From Bacteroidales bacterium (GTDB taxonomy: Bacteria > Bacteroidota > Bacteroidia > Bacteroidales > Tenuifilaceae), in the NCBI GenBank assembly GCA_016931855.1, contig JAFGDZ010000053.1, positions 1 to 64,000 of the forward strand: 64,000 nt of DNA, written 5' to 3'. How positions within the stretch are numbered: the first letter of the stretch is position 1; every line of letters begins with the position of its first letter. A program made the position numbers and the translations under genes. Positions 26,818 through 36,308 of this stretch are shown here, piece after piece. The notes under the pieces were generated by a model, which ran no database searches, was not told where the DNA came from, and was given only the letters and a program-made list of their open reading frames with translations.

Positions 26818-27471
26818 ATGCATAGACTTTATACCCTACTTGCTGTAATAGTACTATTTGTTGGAAAAGGTGTTGCTGCCCCCAATATAAATAAATTTGA
26901 GGGAACCATCAACTTGGTGAAGCACACCGTTTTTGACACATCGTATATATCGGTATCGGTAAAGGGCGACATGATTCGACTAGAGCAGAGGGACAAGAAC
27001 AAAAGGATTACTACCACCTACATTATTGATGTTAACAAAGAGATTGTTTTGGCGCTATCGCCTCAGAGGAAAATGTTTACGCAGGTGAGAGTAGGCAACA
27101 CCCATGCTGCTACTGGAGGAAATATTGAAGTGATTAAAACAGAGAATAGCATGGCGATAAATGGCGTAACCTGCTACCAGTGGCGTGTTAAGGATAGGGC
27201 AAGAAACACAGAGGTTGCCTACTGGGTTGCCAATAAGAACTATGCTTTTTTTGAGAAGCTGGTTAGGCTACTTGCCCGCACCGAGGATAGCTTCAACCTT
27301 TTTGCCCTTATTCCCAATAACACAGGGTTTTTTCCTCTTCTCACAGTAGAAAGAACTCATCTAAGAAAGGAGAAGCTAAGGGTTTCCGTTACAGGAATTA
27401 AGTCAGCCAAGCTTAACGATAACCTGTTTAGAGTTCCGTATGGGTACGAGGAGGTAAAGAGAACCTCTTAG
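26818..27471 (+). CDS. Exported DUF4412-like protein
   Basis: The 217-residue product has a signal peptide (1-20, ending GVAA). The mature chain begins FEGTINLVKHT and runs through regular beta strands (YISVSVKGDMIRLEQ, TTTYIIDVNKEIVLALSPQRKMFTQV), the pattern of DUF4412 proteins related to LolA-like lipid-binding folds. The family function is not established. It is divergent from yraN and ends four bases before the convergent ldcA gene. Confidence 0.7.
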   Translation: MHRLYTLLAVIVLFVGKGVAAPNINKFEGTINLVKHTVFDTSYISVSVKGDMIRLEQRDKNKRITTTYIIDVNKEIVLALSPQRKMFTQVRVGNTHAATGGNIEVIKTENSMAINGVTCYQWRVKDRARNTEVAYWVANKNYAFFEKLVRLLARTEDSFNLFALIPNNTGFFPLLTVERTHLRKEKLRVSVTGIKSAKLNDNLFRVPYGYEEVKRTS

Positions 27472-27475
27472 AGTG

Positions 27476-28396
27476 CTAATCGGAGTCAAGAAACTCCAAT
27501 CGTCCACCCTTATCGTTTACTGTTAGGCTCACCTTTCGTCCCATTATTAGCGCTAAATTGGGCTCTTGGTGCCCAACAGGAAATCCATAACAAACGGGAA
27601 AATCGTACTCCCTAACAATGCTGTGAATTATTGCCTCGGCATTACAGCCAAATGGGATCAAGTTATCCCTCATATCCGATAGGCCGCCAACAATTAGCCC
27701 AGCCAGATGCTTAAGCTTACCGCTGCGCTTTAGGTTCATCATCATCCTATCGATATGGTACAGGTACTCATCCAAATCCTCAAGCACAAGAATACGACCA
27801 TCGGTGTAGATGTCGGCATCGGAGCCTGAGAGGCTGCAGAGTACCGAGAGGTTCCCCCCAGTTAGCCTACCTACACCAGCCCCCTGCTGGTTTATTGCAA
27901 GTGGCTCTGAGAAGTACGTTGGGTTGTCGCCAAAAAGTACACGCCGTAAGCTCTCCGTTGACTCATTGCCAACCAAATCCTTTGGAAAATTAATGGGCAT
28001 TGTACCGTGAATGGTTTCAATATTGAACCACATGTTTAGGTAGCTATGCAGAACGGTAATATCGGAGTAGCCTACAATCCACTTAGGATTAAATTGCAGC
28101 TGATTAAAGTTTACATGCTCCAGAATCCTAACAGTTCCGTATCCTCCTCTAGCACAAAGAATAGCCTTTATTTCTGGGCTATCTATCATATCCTGAAAAT
28201 CGGTGGCACGCATCAAATCGTTGCCAGCAAACTGGTGGTACTCATTAAAAAGATTTTTCCCAAGAACAACCTTAAGTCCCCACGACTCAAGCATGGCAAC
28301 TGCTGGATTCACCTCATCGAGTGAAATTTTTCGAGCAGGGGCAACAATTCCAACTGTATCACCCACCTTTAATGGTGGCGGAGAGATTATTCGCAT
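27476..28396 (-). CDS. ldcA: LD-carboxypeptidase (S66 family)
   Basis: The 306-residue enzyme matches the S66 muramoyl-tetrapeptide carboxypeptidases. Evidence: PPPLKVGDTVGIVAPA at the start, CARGGYGTVRIL and WIVGYSDITVLH (the latter with the nucleophile Ser), and the acid/His part of the triad in LEDLDEYLYHIDRMM and FPVGHQEPN. It removes the terminal D-Ala from muropeptide tetrapeptides during peptidoglycan recycling. The S66 family has no signal peptide here, so it acts in the cytoplasm. It is divergent from metG. Confidence 0.93.
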   Translation of the reverse strand: MRIISPPPLKVGDTVGIVAPARKISLDEVNPAVAMLESWGLKVVLGKNLFNEYHQFAGNDLMRATDFQDMIDSPEIKAILCARGGYGTVRILEHVNFNQLQFNPKWIVGYSDITVLHSYLNMWFNIETIHGTMPINFPKDLVGNESTESLRRVLFGDNPTYFSEPLAINQQGAGVGRLTGGNLSVLCSLSGSDADIYTDGRILVLEDLDEYLYHIDRMMMNLKRSGKLKHLAGLIVGGLSDMRDNLIPFGCNAEAIIHSIVREYDFPVCYGFPVGHQEPNLALIMGRKVSLTVNDKGGRLEFLDSD

Positions 28397-28418
28397 CTAT
28401 ATCGATAAAAATTGTTAG

Positions 28419-28426
28419 TATATTTG
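28419..28426 (+). promoter_or_regulatory. Candidate -7 element of metG
   Basis: TATATTTG matches TAnnTTTG about 120 bases upstream of the metG start. Without a -33 match the assignment is weak. Confidence 0.3.
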
Positions 28427-28462
28427 CAGGGTAGATAAAGGTAGGAATTACTTTATGGTTTG

Positions 28463-28470
28463 CAAAAGTA
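28463..28470 (-). promoter_or_regulatory. Candidate -7 element of ldcA
   Basis: On the minus strand TACTTTTG matches TAnnTTTG, 67 bases before the ldcA start. No -33 match. Confidence 0.3.
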
Positions 28471-28545
28471 AAACTACAAAAGCCTTACAGGGGCTTATTT
28501 TTTTGTCAAAATATTCATTCTTTAACCAAAAACAGACGAAACACC

Positions 28546-30579
28546 ATGAAAAGTTTCAAACGCTACCTGATTACATCGGCTCTGCCCTATGCTAACGGGC
28601 CGGTTCACATTGGTCATCTTGCCGGTGTGTACATTCCGTCGGATATTTACACCAGGTACTTGCGAATGAAGGGCATGGATGTAATCTCTGTTTGCGGATC
28701 GGATGAGCACGGGGTGCCCATTACCATAAAGGCACGCCAAGAAGGTATTTCACCTCAGGATGTGGTGGATAAGTACAACGCCATTATAAAAGATGCCTTT
28801 GCGCGCTTTGGCATTGCCTTCGATATTTACTCACGCACCTCATCAAAGGTTCACTACCAAACAGCCTCTGAGTTTTTCAGAAAGCTATACGATGCGGGCG
28901 AGTTTATTGAGAAAACCACAGAGCAGTACTACGATGCTGAGGTTAACCAGTTCCTTGCCGATAGGTACATTACGGGTACCTGTCCACACTGCTCCAACGA
29001 GAATGCCTATGGAGACCAGTGCGAGAAGTGCGGAACCAGCCTTAACGCTACCGACCTTATCAACCCAAAATCGACCTTAAGCGGAACAAAACCTGTGCTA
29101 CGCGAGACCAAGCACTGGTTTCTGCCTCTTGATAAGTACCAACCATTCCTTGAGAAGTGGATTCTTGAGGAGCATAAGGAGTGGAAAGCCAACGTTTACG
29201 GACAGTGCAAGAGCTGGCTTGACCAAGGCCTACAGCCCCGCGCCGTGAGCCGTGACCTTGACTGGGGCGTTCCTGTTCCCGTTGAAGGTGCCGAAGGCAA
29301 AGTGCTTTACGTTTGGTTCGATGCGCCTATTGGCTACATATCGGCCACCAAGGAGCTTACCCCAGAGTGGGAAAAGTACTGGAAGGATGAGGAAACCCGC
29401 ATGATTCACTTTATTGGCAAGGACAATATTGTGTTCCACTGCATTGTGTTCCCAACCATGCTAAAGGCCGAGGGTAGCTACATTCTGCCAGAGAACGTTC
29501 CTGCCAACGAGTTTCTAAACCTTGAGGGCGACAAGATATCAACATCGCGCAACTGGGCAGTGTGGTTGCACGAGTATCTTGATGAGTTCCCTGGCAAGCA
29601 GGATGTGCTACGCTACACCCTTACCGCTAACATGCCCGAAACCAAGGATAACGACTTTACCTGGAAAGATTTTCAGGCACGCAATAACAATGAGCTAGTT
29701 GCCATTCTTGGCAACTTTGTAAACCGCGCATTGGTGCTAACCCAGAAGTACTATGAGGGTAAGGTACCTGCTGCTGGTGCACTTACCGATTTTGATAAGG
29801 AGACCATTGCCGAGCTGCCTAGGCTAAAAGAGGCTATTGAGAGCAACCTTGAGGTGTTCCGCTTTAGGGAGGCACTAAAGGAGGCCATGAACGTTGCGCG
29901 CCTAGGTAATAAGTACCTTGCCGACACCGAGCCTTGGAAGCTTATTAAAACCGACCCAGAGCGTGTTGCTACCATCATGAACATTGCCCTTGAGATTACG
30001 GCTAACCTATCGGTGCTATTTGAGCCATTCCTACCATTTGCTGCCGAGAAAATTCGCAAAATGCTTAACATTGAGCGTATTGAGTGGGCAAACGCAGGAA
30101 GCATTAACCTTATTGCCGCAGGACACGCTACGGGTAGCCCAGAGCTTCTGTTCGATAAGATTGAGGATGAGGTTATTGAGGCACAACTAGCTAAGCTAAA
30201 AGCAACCAAGGAGGCCAACGAGCGTAAGAACCGCACCGTTACCCCACAAAAGGCCAACGTTAGCTACGAGGAGTTCTCTAAAATGGATATCCGCACGGGT
30301 ACCGTTCTTGAGGCCGAGCGCGTTCCTAAAACCCAGAAACTGCTTAAGATGACCATTGATACGGGAATTGATAAGCGAACCGTTGTTTCTGGTATTGCCG
30401 AGTACTTTACTCCAGAGGAGATGGTTGGCAAACAGGTAAGCATGCTTGTAAACCTTGAGCCCCGCAAAATTAAGGGTATTGAGAGCCAAGGAATGATTCT
30501 TATGGCCGAGGATGCCGATGGCAAGCTGGTTCTTGTTCAGCCAGCCGCTAAGGTTGAGAACGGAAGTGAGATAAAATAG
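28546..30579 (+). CDS. metG: Methionine--tRNA ligase
   Basis: The 677-residue enzyme has the class I signature HIGH at residues 21-24 and the second signature as KISTS near residue 331. A zinc knuckle with Cys146, Cys149, Cys159 and Cys162 interrupts the catalytic domain. From about residue 575 there is a C-terminal OB-fold tRNA-binding domain ([26 protein letters not shown]). The length and domain order are those of the long bacterial form that dimerises through the C-terminal domain. It charges initiator and elongator tRNA-Met. Transcription ends at a terminator about 110 bases downstream. Confidence 0.98.
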   Translation: MKSFKRYLITSALPYANGPVHIGHLAGVYIPSDIYTRYLRMKGMDVISVCGSDEHGVPITIKARQEGISPQDVVDKYNAIIKDAFARFGIAFDIYSRTSSKVHYQTASEFFRKLYDAGEFIEKTTEQYYDAEVNQFLADRYITGTCPHCSNENAYGDQCEKCGTSLNATDLINPKSTLSGTKPVLRETKHWFLPLDKYQPFLEKWILEEHKEWKANVYGQCKSWLDQGLQPRAVSRDLDWGVPVPVEGAEGKVLYVWFDAPIGYISATKELTPEWEKYWKDEETRMIHFIGKDNIVFHCIVFPTMLKAEGSYILPENVPANEFLNLEGDKISTSRNWAVWLHEYLDEFPGKQDVLRYTLTANMPETKDNDFTWKDFQARNNNELVAILGNFVNRALVLTQKYYEGKVPAAGALTDFDKETIAELPRLKEAIESNLEVFRFREALKEAMNVARLGNKYLADTEPWKLIKTDPERVATIMNIALEITANLSVLFEPFLPFAAEKIRKMLNIERIEWANAGSINLIAAGHATGSPELLFDKIEDEVIEAQLAKLKATKEANERKNRTVTPQKANVSYEEFSKMDIRTGTVLEAERVPKTQKLLKMTIDTGIDKRTVVSGIAEYFTPEEMVGKQVSMLVNLEPRKIKGIESQGMILMAEDADGKLVLVQPAAKVENGSEIK

Positions 30580-30601
30580 GAAGAAGAGGAAGTTTGAGGG
30601 A

Positions 30602-30637
30602 GTGGATGAAGTGGATGAAGTGGATGAAGTGGAAGAA
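30602..30637. repeat. 9-base tandem repeat downstream of metG
   Basis: Three exact copies of GTGGATGAA and one variant GTGGAAGAA follow each other in a purine-rich stretch that starts at the metG stop codon. It is not part of a plausible gene. Confidence 0.85.
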
Positions 30638-30689
30638 GGAAGAGGAAGGGTCCAAAACGTTACTCAAAACTAGTCCTTAACAATTATAC

Positions 30690-30730
30690 AAAACCTGTTT
30701 GGAGCAAAGCCTCCCGACAGGTTTTTTCTT
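30690..30730 (+). terminator. Terminator after metG
   Basis: AAAACCTGT (30690-30698) pairs with ACAGGTTTT (30717-30725) around an 18-base loop, followed by TTCTTTTG. Confidence 0.7.
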
Positions 30731-30797
30731 TTGTCCCATTTAGTAATTGGGAATATGATTACTTTTATTTAAGCATTAACAGTAAAGTTTATTAGCT

Positions 30798-32324
30798 ATG
30801 ATACCAAAATCATCAAAAAAAATCCTCTTTTACTTAGGAGTTGTAGTTGCCAGCACACTATGCGCAAAGGCACAAGTTAGCCCAATTGATGTGGCCAAAC
30901 AGATAACCCCAGAGCGCATGCGCCAGCACATTGAGTTTCTGGCATCGGATAGCCTTGAGGGACGCGAAACGGGTAAGCCAGGACAACGACTAGCGGCCAA
31001 TTACATTCAGAACATTTTTAGGGATATAGCGCTAATCCCCTACAACCCACAACTAGACTCGGCCGCATACTATCAGCCGTTTATGCTACATAGCCGCATA
31101 ATACTATCAAAAGTTGATTGCAGGCTAAACGATACCACCAGTAAAGCCTATAAGTTGGACTACTATACAAAACCAAAATCCAATAAGCAAACCAACATAT
31201 CGTTTGCCACAGAAAAGGCTTCGGGGAAAGGGCTCTTTCTTAGCGAAACGCAGCTAGGTGATGCCATAGAAACCATGGCCAAGCACGTAAAAGAGGACTC
31301 CATAAAACAGTTTGCCCTAGCGCTTCCTAAAAAGGAGTACAAGCAACTTAAGCGCAGCCAGCGCTACATTTTTGGAACCCAACTTACTCTTGAGAAAGAT
31401 GGAGCGCTGTACTACAAACGCCCATTTGCTAGGGAGCGAAACGCAGAGGATTTTAGCTACAAGTTACTAGATGATTTCCGCGAAAAGAATCCCGACGTAA
31501 CAGTGCTGATTGTTAATCAGAACAAAGCGAAGCTTCTATTTACAAAAGATCAGCAAAAACAGCTTAAAGCAGGAGCAAAAGCAGAAACAAAGCAGCTATA
31601 CATCTCGGGGTTATCAGTTGCCACAAAAGAGTACATACCAACAGAGAACGTAATTGGCTACATTGAGGGAACCAGCCTTAAGGATGAGGCCGTTATTGTT
31701 TGCGGACACTATGACCATGTTGGAAAAATATACTTTAATAGAGAGACGAAAAAGGCTCAAAGTGAGATTTGCAATGGAGCCGACGATAACGCCTCGGGCA
31801 CAGCGGCCGTTATTGAGGTTGCACGCTGCTTTGCCAAGTTGGCTCAGGATGGCGTAAAACCCAAACGTAGCATTGTTTTTATAGCCTTCTCGGCCGAGGA
31901 GAAAGGGCTATACGGATCGGAGTACTACGTTCGCAACCCGCTCTTCCCCCTAAACAAAACCGCAGCCGTGATTAACATGGATATGATAGGCCGCACCGAT
32001 AAGCGGCACACAGAAAAGGACACCTACGTTTACGCCATAAACCGCAAGGATCATAATAAGCTAAAGCGCGCCAACAAGCAAAACGGCAAAGAACTTGGTG
32101 TTGATGTTGATTTTACCCCAGGGCTAGGCAAGCGGCTAGTGCTTAACCTTGCATCGGATCACAGGCCATTTGTAGTGCGAGATGTGCCAAGCATGATACT
32201 TACCACTGGCGACCATCCCGATTACCACACCCCTGCCGACGATGCCCATAAGATTAGCTATAACCGAGCCGCAGCAATAGCTCGCCTTGCCTTTCTAAAT
32301 GCATGGACACTAGCAAATGAGTAA
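30798..32324 (+). CDS. M28-family metallopeptidase
   Basis: The 508-residue protein has a signal peptide (1-25). The M28 domain (about 260-505) shows all metal-site residues: His and Asp in CGHYDHVG, the bridging Asp in NGADDNASG, Glu-Glu in AFSAEEKGLYG, Asp in INMDMIGR and the last His in HPDYHTPADD. It is a di-zinc aminopeptidase-type exopeptidase acting outside the cytoplasm. The N-terminal half contains a protease-associated-like insertion (about 60-250) that is less conserved. No T9SS C-terminal domain is evident. It is probably transcribed alone. Confidence 0.92.
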   Translation: MIPKSSKKILFYLGVVVASTLCAKAQVSPIDVAKQITPERMRQHIEFLASDSLEGRETGKPGQRLAANYIQNIFRDIALIPYNPQLDSAAYYQPFMLHSRIILSKVDCRLNDTTSKAYKLDYYTKPKSNKQTNISFATEKASGKGLFLSETQLGDAIETMAKHVKEDSIKQFALALPKKEYKQLKRSQRYIFGTQLTLEKDGALYYKRPFARERNAEDFSYKLLDDFREKNPDVTVLIVNQNKAKLLFTKDQQKQLKAGAKAETKQLYISGLSVATKEYIPTENVIGYIEGTSLKDEAVIVCGHYDHVGKIYFNRETKKAQSEICNGADDNASGTAAVIEVARCFAKLAQDGVKPKRSIVFIAFSAEEKGLYGSEYYVRNPLFPLNKTAAVINMDMIGRTDKRHTEKDTYVYAINRKDHNKLKRANKQNGKELGVDVDFTPGLGKRLVLNLASDHRPFVVRDVPSMILTTGDHPDYHTPADDAHKISYNRAAAIARLAFLNAWTLANE

Positions 32325-32458
32325 CATTATTAACCTTTACATCAAAATCAATCGTCCCATTACAACCAGTAACAGAAAAATAACGTCCATACAGCAACGT
32401 AGCATACATAAAAGTTTAGCCCAATATCAACCAAATAAAAAATAATCAACCGAAAATT

Positions 32459-32962
32459 ATGGCACGTAAAATTCTAATTGTAGCAATGCTGTTTGCCCTA
32501 GCAGGACTAATGGCATTTGATGAGGTTCCACCAAGGGAGTACACCCCAGTGCTCCTCTCGCGCGAAGACCTTTCGCGCAGCGTGTTCAACCAAGCACCAC
32601 AGGAGTACACCTCTCCGGGAAAAATATACGTTTACAACAGCCTCATTCTTATTGTTGATAAGTACAAAGGGGTACACGTTATTAACAACAGCGTACCTGC
32701 AACACCCGTAAAAATGGGGTTTATACACATTCCTGGTTGTATGGACGTAGCCGTTAAGGAGGGCGTTCTGTTTGCCGATAATGCAATAGACCTTGTTTCT
32801 GTTGATATTAGAACCTACCCCGAAATTACCATCCTAGATAGGGTTCTTAACACCTTTCCCGAGCCAACCCCTCCGGGCATGAGCTACATCCCATCGGAGT
32901 ACTCCCGCTGGAACCGCCCTAGGAACACCATTATTGTTGGCTGGGAAAACATTAACAACTAG
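32459..32962 (+). CDS. Exported LVIVD-repeat protein
   Basis: The 167-residue product has an N-terminal signal segment (1-19) and an LVIVD-type beta-propeller repeat region: KIYVYNSLILIVDKYKGVHVINNS and PVKMGFIHIPGCMDVAVKEGVLFADN. The short length suggests only two to three blades, so it may pair with the next protein or be a fragment. It opens a four-gene run separated by 21, 21 and 8 bases. Function unknown; surface location is inferred. Confidence 0.7.
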   Translation: MARKILIVAMLFALAGLMAFDEVPPREYTPVLLSREDLSRSVFNQAPQEYTSPGKIYVYNSLILIVDKYKGVHVINNSVPATPVKMGFIHIPGCMDVAVKEGVLFADNAIDLVSVDIRTYPEITILDRVLNTFPEPTPPGMSYIPSEYSRWNRPRNTIIVGWENINN

Positions 32963-32983
32963 CACCTTATCAAACAAAAAATC

Positions 32984-33709
32984 ATGAAAAAGCTTCTATT
33001 TATACTTCTAGGGGTGGCTGCACTATCGTCGTGCGAGTTCGACTCCGATAACACTTCGTCCGAAACAGGAACAGGCGGCTCATTAGCCCGCTTCACCATA
33101 AAGGGGGACTACCTGTACGCTGTTGATTACAGCAACCTTTCAACCTACAATATTGCAGACCCAACCAGTATAACCCTGTCGGAGAAAACAAACGTTGGCT
33201 TTGGCGTAGAAACCATATTCCCCTACAACGACCTGCTATTCCTTGGTGCCGAGAATGGGATGTACATTTACAGCCTCTCTAACATGGCATCGCCAAGCCA
33301 AGTAAGCTTTACATCGCACATCAGAAGCTACGACCCGGTTGTTGTGCAGGGCGATTATGCATACGTAACCCTTAGGAGTAACGATGGCTGGTGGAGCAGC
33401 CGTAACGAGCTGCAGATATACAATATCAGCAACCCTAACTCGCCATCGCTCCTAAAAACCTACCCTATGGATGGACCTCAAGGCTTAGGAATTAGCGGCA
33501 ATAAGCTCTTTGTGTGCGACAATGGCCTTAAGGTGTTTAGCATAACCGATGGCATATACCTAGACCTCATAAAGTACTTCTCCGTTGATGCCATAGACGT
33601 AATACCACAGGAGCAGCATCTGTACGTTATTGCCAGCAATGGGCTATATCAGTATGAGTATAGCAATGATAACATCACAGAGATTAGCAGGTTAATACTT
33701 ACTAACTAG
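32984..33709 (+). CDS. LVIVD-repeat lipoprotein
   Basis: The 241-residue product has a lipoprotein signal with ALSSC (Cys17 predicted as lipid site), a Ser/Thr/Gly-rich linker, and then repeated units of the LVIVD type (ARFTIKGDYLYAVDYSNLSTYNIADP, PVVVQGDYAYVTLRSN, ELQIYNISNPNSPSLLKTYP, GLGISGNKLFVCDNGLKVFSI). The repeats probably form a beta-propeller on the cell envelope. It is the second gene of the four-gene exported-protein operon; partner and ligand are unknown. Confidence 0.8.
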   Translation: MKKLLFILLGVAALSSCEFDSDNTSSETGTGGSLARFTIKGDYLYAVDYSNLSTYNIADPTSITLSEKTNVGFGVETIFPYNDLLFLGAENGMYIYSLSNMASPSQVSFTSHIRSYDPVVVQGDYAYVTLRSNDGWWSSRNELQIYNISNPNSPSLLKTYPMDGPQGLGISGNKLFVCDNGLKVFSITDGIYLDLIKYFSVDAIDVIPQEQHLYVIASNGLYQYEYSNDNITEISRLILTN

Positions 33710-33730
33710 ACGTGCAAATACCGTAATCCG

Positions 33731-34396
33731 ATGAAATGTAAACCAATAATTGCGGCAAGCATAGTGAGTATAGCAATGCTTTTAGCCTGTACCAGTACGT
33801 TTGGCCAGCAATCCGATACCGCACCCGATTCCCTAAGAGCATCATCAATGATAAGCTTTGTACCCCAATATCTTATAAACAATGGGATTAGAGTTGATTA
33901 CGATGTGCGCCTTAGCGGCAACAAGTGGCTACAGCTAGCCCCCCAGTTCTACTTACGCGAGGAGGGCTCCGATGCCATAACTCAAAACGATGAGGACTAT
34001 TACAACCTGATTGGTACGGGGCTACATGTATATTACAAGAATATTCCCAATATCGATTTTAAAAGAACCAATGCCTACATAAGCTATGGTGTAGCATGGC
34101 AGCTGTTTAGGCTAGAGCATAACGAGAGAGTTAACGACTTTGTTACGCCTTGCAACACTACCATAAACAAGGTTGGCGCCGAGGTTACCGTTGGCCTGCT
34201 AACCACATTAGGACAAAATGTTGGTATCGACTTTTATGCGGGGCTAGGCTTTAGACACTCGTTCTACACCTCCAATGCCAATAGCATTAGCCGCTTTAAG
34301 GGTGGCTATTTAGATTACGGCTATACTGGGAATATAATATTGCTGGGTGTTAGGCTATCGTTTATAAAACAAAAACCCATAACCCATAAAGAATAG
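33731..34396 (+). CDS. Outer-membrane-barrel-like protein, paralogue A
   Basis: The 221-residue product has an N-terminal signal with LLACTS (possible lipid Cys20). The mature chain alternates polar and hydrophobic residues and ends in DYGYTGNIILLGVRLSF, the kind of strand seen at the end of outer-membrane barrels. It is clearly related to the next gene: compare VPQYLINNGIRVDYD, KWLQLAPQFY and LDYGYTG with VPQHILNNSVRIEID, KWLTLAPQLY and FDYGYTG. Function unknown; probably an outer-membrane partner of the LVIVD proteins. Confidence 0.7.
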   Translation: MKCKPIIAASIVSIAMLLACTSTFGQQSDTAPDSLRASSMISFVPQYLINNGIRVDYDVRLSGNKWLQLAPQFYLREEGSDAITQNDEDYYNLIGTGLHVYYKNIPNIDFKRTNAYISYGVAWQLFRLEHNERVNDFVTPCNTTINKVGAEVTVGLLTTLGQNVGIDFYAGLGFRHSFYTSNANSISRFKGGYLDYGYTGNIILLGVRLSFIKQKPITHKE

Positions 34397-34404
34397 TAAC
34401 CGCT

Positions 34405-35046
34405 ATGAACAAACTACTTACAACAATAATTGTTCTTTGCACCTTCTCCCTATTGGGATTTGCACAGGAGAAGAGCTACAGGTATATGGTTATGGGCGTT
34501 CCGCAGCACATCCTTAACAACTCTGTACGCATTGAGATAGACCTTGCGCAAAAGAACAGCAGAAAATGGCTAACGCTTGCTCCGCAGCTTTACTATGCTG
34601 GCGAAGACTCTAACAATAACCTCAGCACCCAGGACTACGAATCGCTTAAAGGAGCCGGACTAGAACTGCTATCCCGAACCTTTCTCACGGGCAAAAACCA
34701 CGGTGAGGGCATTTACCTCTCGTGGGGTGGCGGTTACCGTTTTGTTTCCATTGGTATTGACGATTACATTTGGAAACCATACACCGAGAATGGGCTTACC
34801 TTTTACAGGCAGCAACAAGCAAAACTAAACATTAATACGCACGGATTATCGGGTAGAGTTACTGCTGGTTACCAGTTTAGCCTATCCGATATTATGTATG
34901 CCGACATTTTTGTGGGTTTTGGCATAAAGTACACCCTGTACGATAGGCCGCAAGGCAGCTACCACACCTTTAACCAGAACTCGTTTGACTATGGCTACAC
35001 CGGAACCCTTTTTGTGGGTGGATTTAGGTTGGGAGTTGCACTATAA
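34405..35046 (+). CDS. Outer-membrane-barrel-like protein, paralogue B
   Basis: The 213-residue product has a cleavable-type signal peptide (1-20, ending GFAQ). It is a tandem paralogue of the preceding gene and shares the VPQ-N-start, KWL-LAPQ-Y and DYGYTG landmarks. Beta-rich amphipathic strands and a C-terminal GGFRLGVAL support an outer-membrane barrel. It closes the four-gene operon; a perfect 10-bp terminator stem follows 31 bases after the stop. Confidence 0.7.
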   Translation: MNKLLTTIIVLCTFSLLGFAQEKSYRYMVMGVPQHILNNSVRIEIDLAQKNSRKWLTLAPQLYYAGEDSNNNLSTQDYESLKGAGLELLSRTFLTGKNHGEGIYLSWGGGYRFVSIGIDDYIWKPYTENGLTFYRQQQAKLNINTHGLSGRVTAGYQFSLSDIMYADIFVGFGIKYTLYDRPQGSYHTFNQNSFDYGYTGTLFVGGFRLGVAL

Positions 35047-35076
35047 ATTTTGCTATACAAAATAGCTATAACCGAT

Positions 35077-35106
35077 AAGGAGAGGACGTTATCCTCTCCT
35101 TGTTTA
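35077..35106 (+). terminator. Terminator of the LVIVD/barrel operon
   Basis: AAGGAGAGGA (35077-35086) pairs perfectly with TCCTCTCCTT (35092-35101) around a five-base loop and is followed by GTTTATT. Confidence 0.75.
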
Positions 35107-35535
35107 TTATATCGGGACTCCTACCCATCCGCTGACACATCTGCTTGTTAACTGTTGGTATATTAATTTCTTGAGTTCATAATTTGTACTCCGTCCTACT
35201 GCTAATTCTTTTTGTAGAATGTTCTTGTTTATCAAATCATTAAACTACTTCATCATTATTCCATGTGAAATTAGACCCGTTTTCGTTTTGATGAATAAAT
35301 ACACTCATTCGTTGCATGTTTTGCATCAAATAGAAGAAATATTCGTCGCACAAGAAATTATTCGTTGCACAATACCTTTTGGTTACCAGACAACGAGCGC
35401 ATGTATTAAATGTTTGGGGTTTGCGGGCTCGTCACTGTCAACCGTTACAAAAACTGATGCGGGCAGAATGTTTTATGTATCCACTTAAACACCAATATTT
35501 TATATATGATACTATGCACGGTAAATTATAGATAT
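35107..35535. other. AT-rich gene-free stretch
   Basis: I see no convincing gene, RNA or terminator here. Base composition is markedly more AT-rich than the genes to the left, and the change continues into the M23 peptidase gene. A short segment (about 35391-35440) contains CAACGAGCGC and GTTTGGGGTTTGCGGGC, which look unlike the surroundings. A possible 89-codon reading frame on the plus strand has no family resemblance and is not annotated. Confidence 0.4.
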
Positions 35536-36285
35536 TCAATCAAATGTCATCCCATTTTGCGTAAATATTAGTCTCAAGTCTGCTTCGCTAAACCTGTTAA
35601 AAGTTGCAAAAATCGGATTAACTGGCTCATTATTTATCAAAATTTCATAATGCAGATGGTTTTTTACAGACAATCCAGTATTGCCGACTTTTCCAATTAT
35701 ATCTCCTTTATTTACATAATCACCTGTCTTAACATAGATAGAATCTAAATGAGCGAATATTACTTTCACGTTATCATTAGATTTCAAAATCACATGTTTA
35801 CCATGTCCAGATTGTGATTCCTTCGCTAATTCAACTTGTCCAGATAAAGTCGCTTTTACAGGAGTTCCTTTCTCAGCTTGAATATCAATGCCGTTATGAA
35901 ATTTTTGAATCTTGTAAATTGGATGAATTTTTTGCCCAAATCCAATTATTAAATGATTTTGAATACTATCAATTGGCAGGTCGTTTGGAAAGTTGCTGGA
36001 AATAATAATATCTTGATATTGGTTATCAAATTTTCTCTTTGCGTGAAGTATCTCTTGGTAGTTAAAATCACTACTAGTACTTACAATTGGTTTTGTTAAA
36101 GACAAATATATTGAATCGCTACTTTTATCTAGGGAGTCTATAAGTTTTTGTAATGAATCCATTTTCTGAAAATTCTTAGCGAGTTGAATCATTAAAATAG
36201 AATCATTACCAGTCAATAAAATCGTATCCTGTGACAATGCGACCATTGGTTTTAATAATATCAATATTAGCAGTATGTTTCTCAT
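35536..36285 (-). CDS. M23-family peptidoglycan endopeptidase-like protein
   Basis: The ATG at 36285 gives 249 residues with a signal peptide (1-19); a GTG six codons upstream is less likely. A helical region (about 30-70) precedes the LytM/M23 domain (about 115-235). The zinc residues are visible: His and Asp in FHNGID and the HxH motif in NHLHYE; GKHVILKSNDNVKVIFAHL and GDIIGKVGNTG are the usual core. It would cut peptide crosslinks in peptidoglycan. Codon use is far more AT-rich than in neighbouring genes, which suggests acquisition. It starts 23 bases after the sugar transferase stop. Confidence 0.9.
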   Translation of the reverse strand: MRNILLILILLKPMVALSQDTILLTGNDSILMIQLAKNFQKMDSLQKLIDSLDKSSDSIYLSLTKPIVSTSSDFNYQEILHAKRKFDNQYQDIIISSNFPNDLPIDSIQNHLIIGFGQKIHPIYKIQKFHNGIDIQAEKGTPVKATLSGQVELAKESQSGHGKHVILKSNDNVKVIFAHLDSIYVKTGDYVNKGDIIGKVGNTGLSVKNHLHYEILINNEPVNPIFATFNRFSEADLRLIFTQNGMTFD

Positions 36286-36308
36286 TTTCTTTTTACTGTG
36301 CACAACTA

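Noticed and set aside
35391-35440. Possible integron attC-like site near the M23 gene
   Set aside because: Only short motifs resemble such sites; no paired arms or integrase gene are visible.
35219-35488. 89-codon plus-strand reading frame in the AT-rich stretch
   Set aside because: It starts at a plausible ATG but has no signal, motif or neighbour support and lies in DNA of odd composition.
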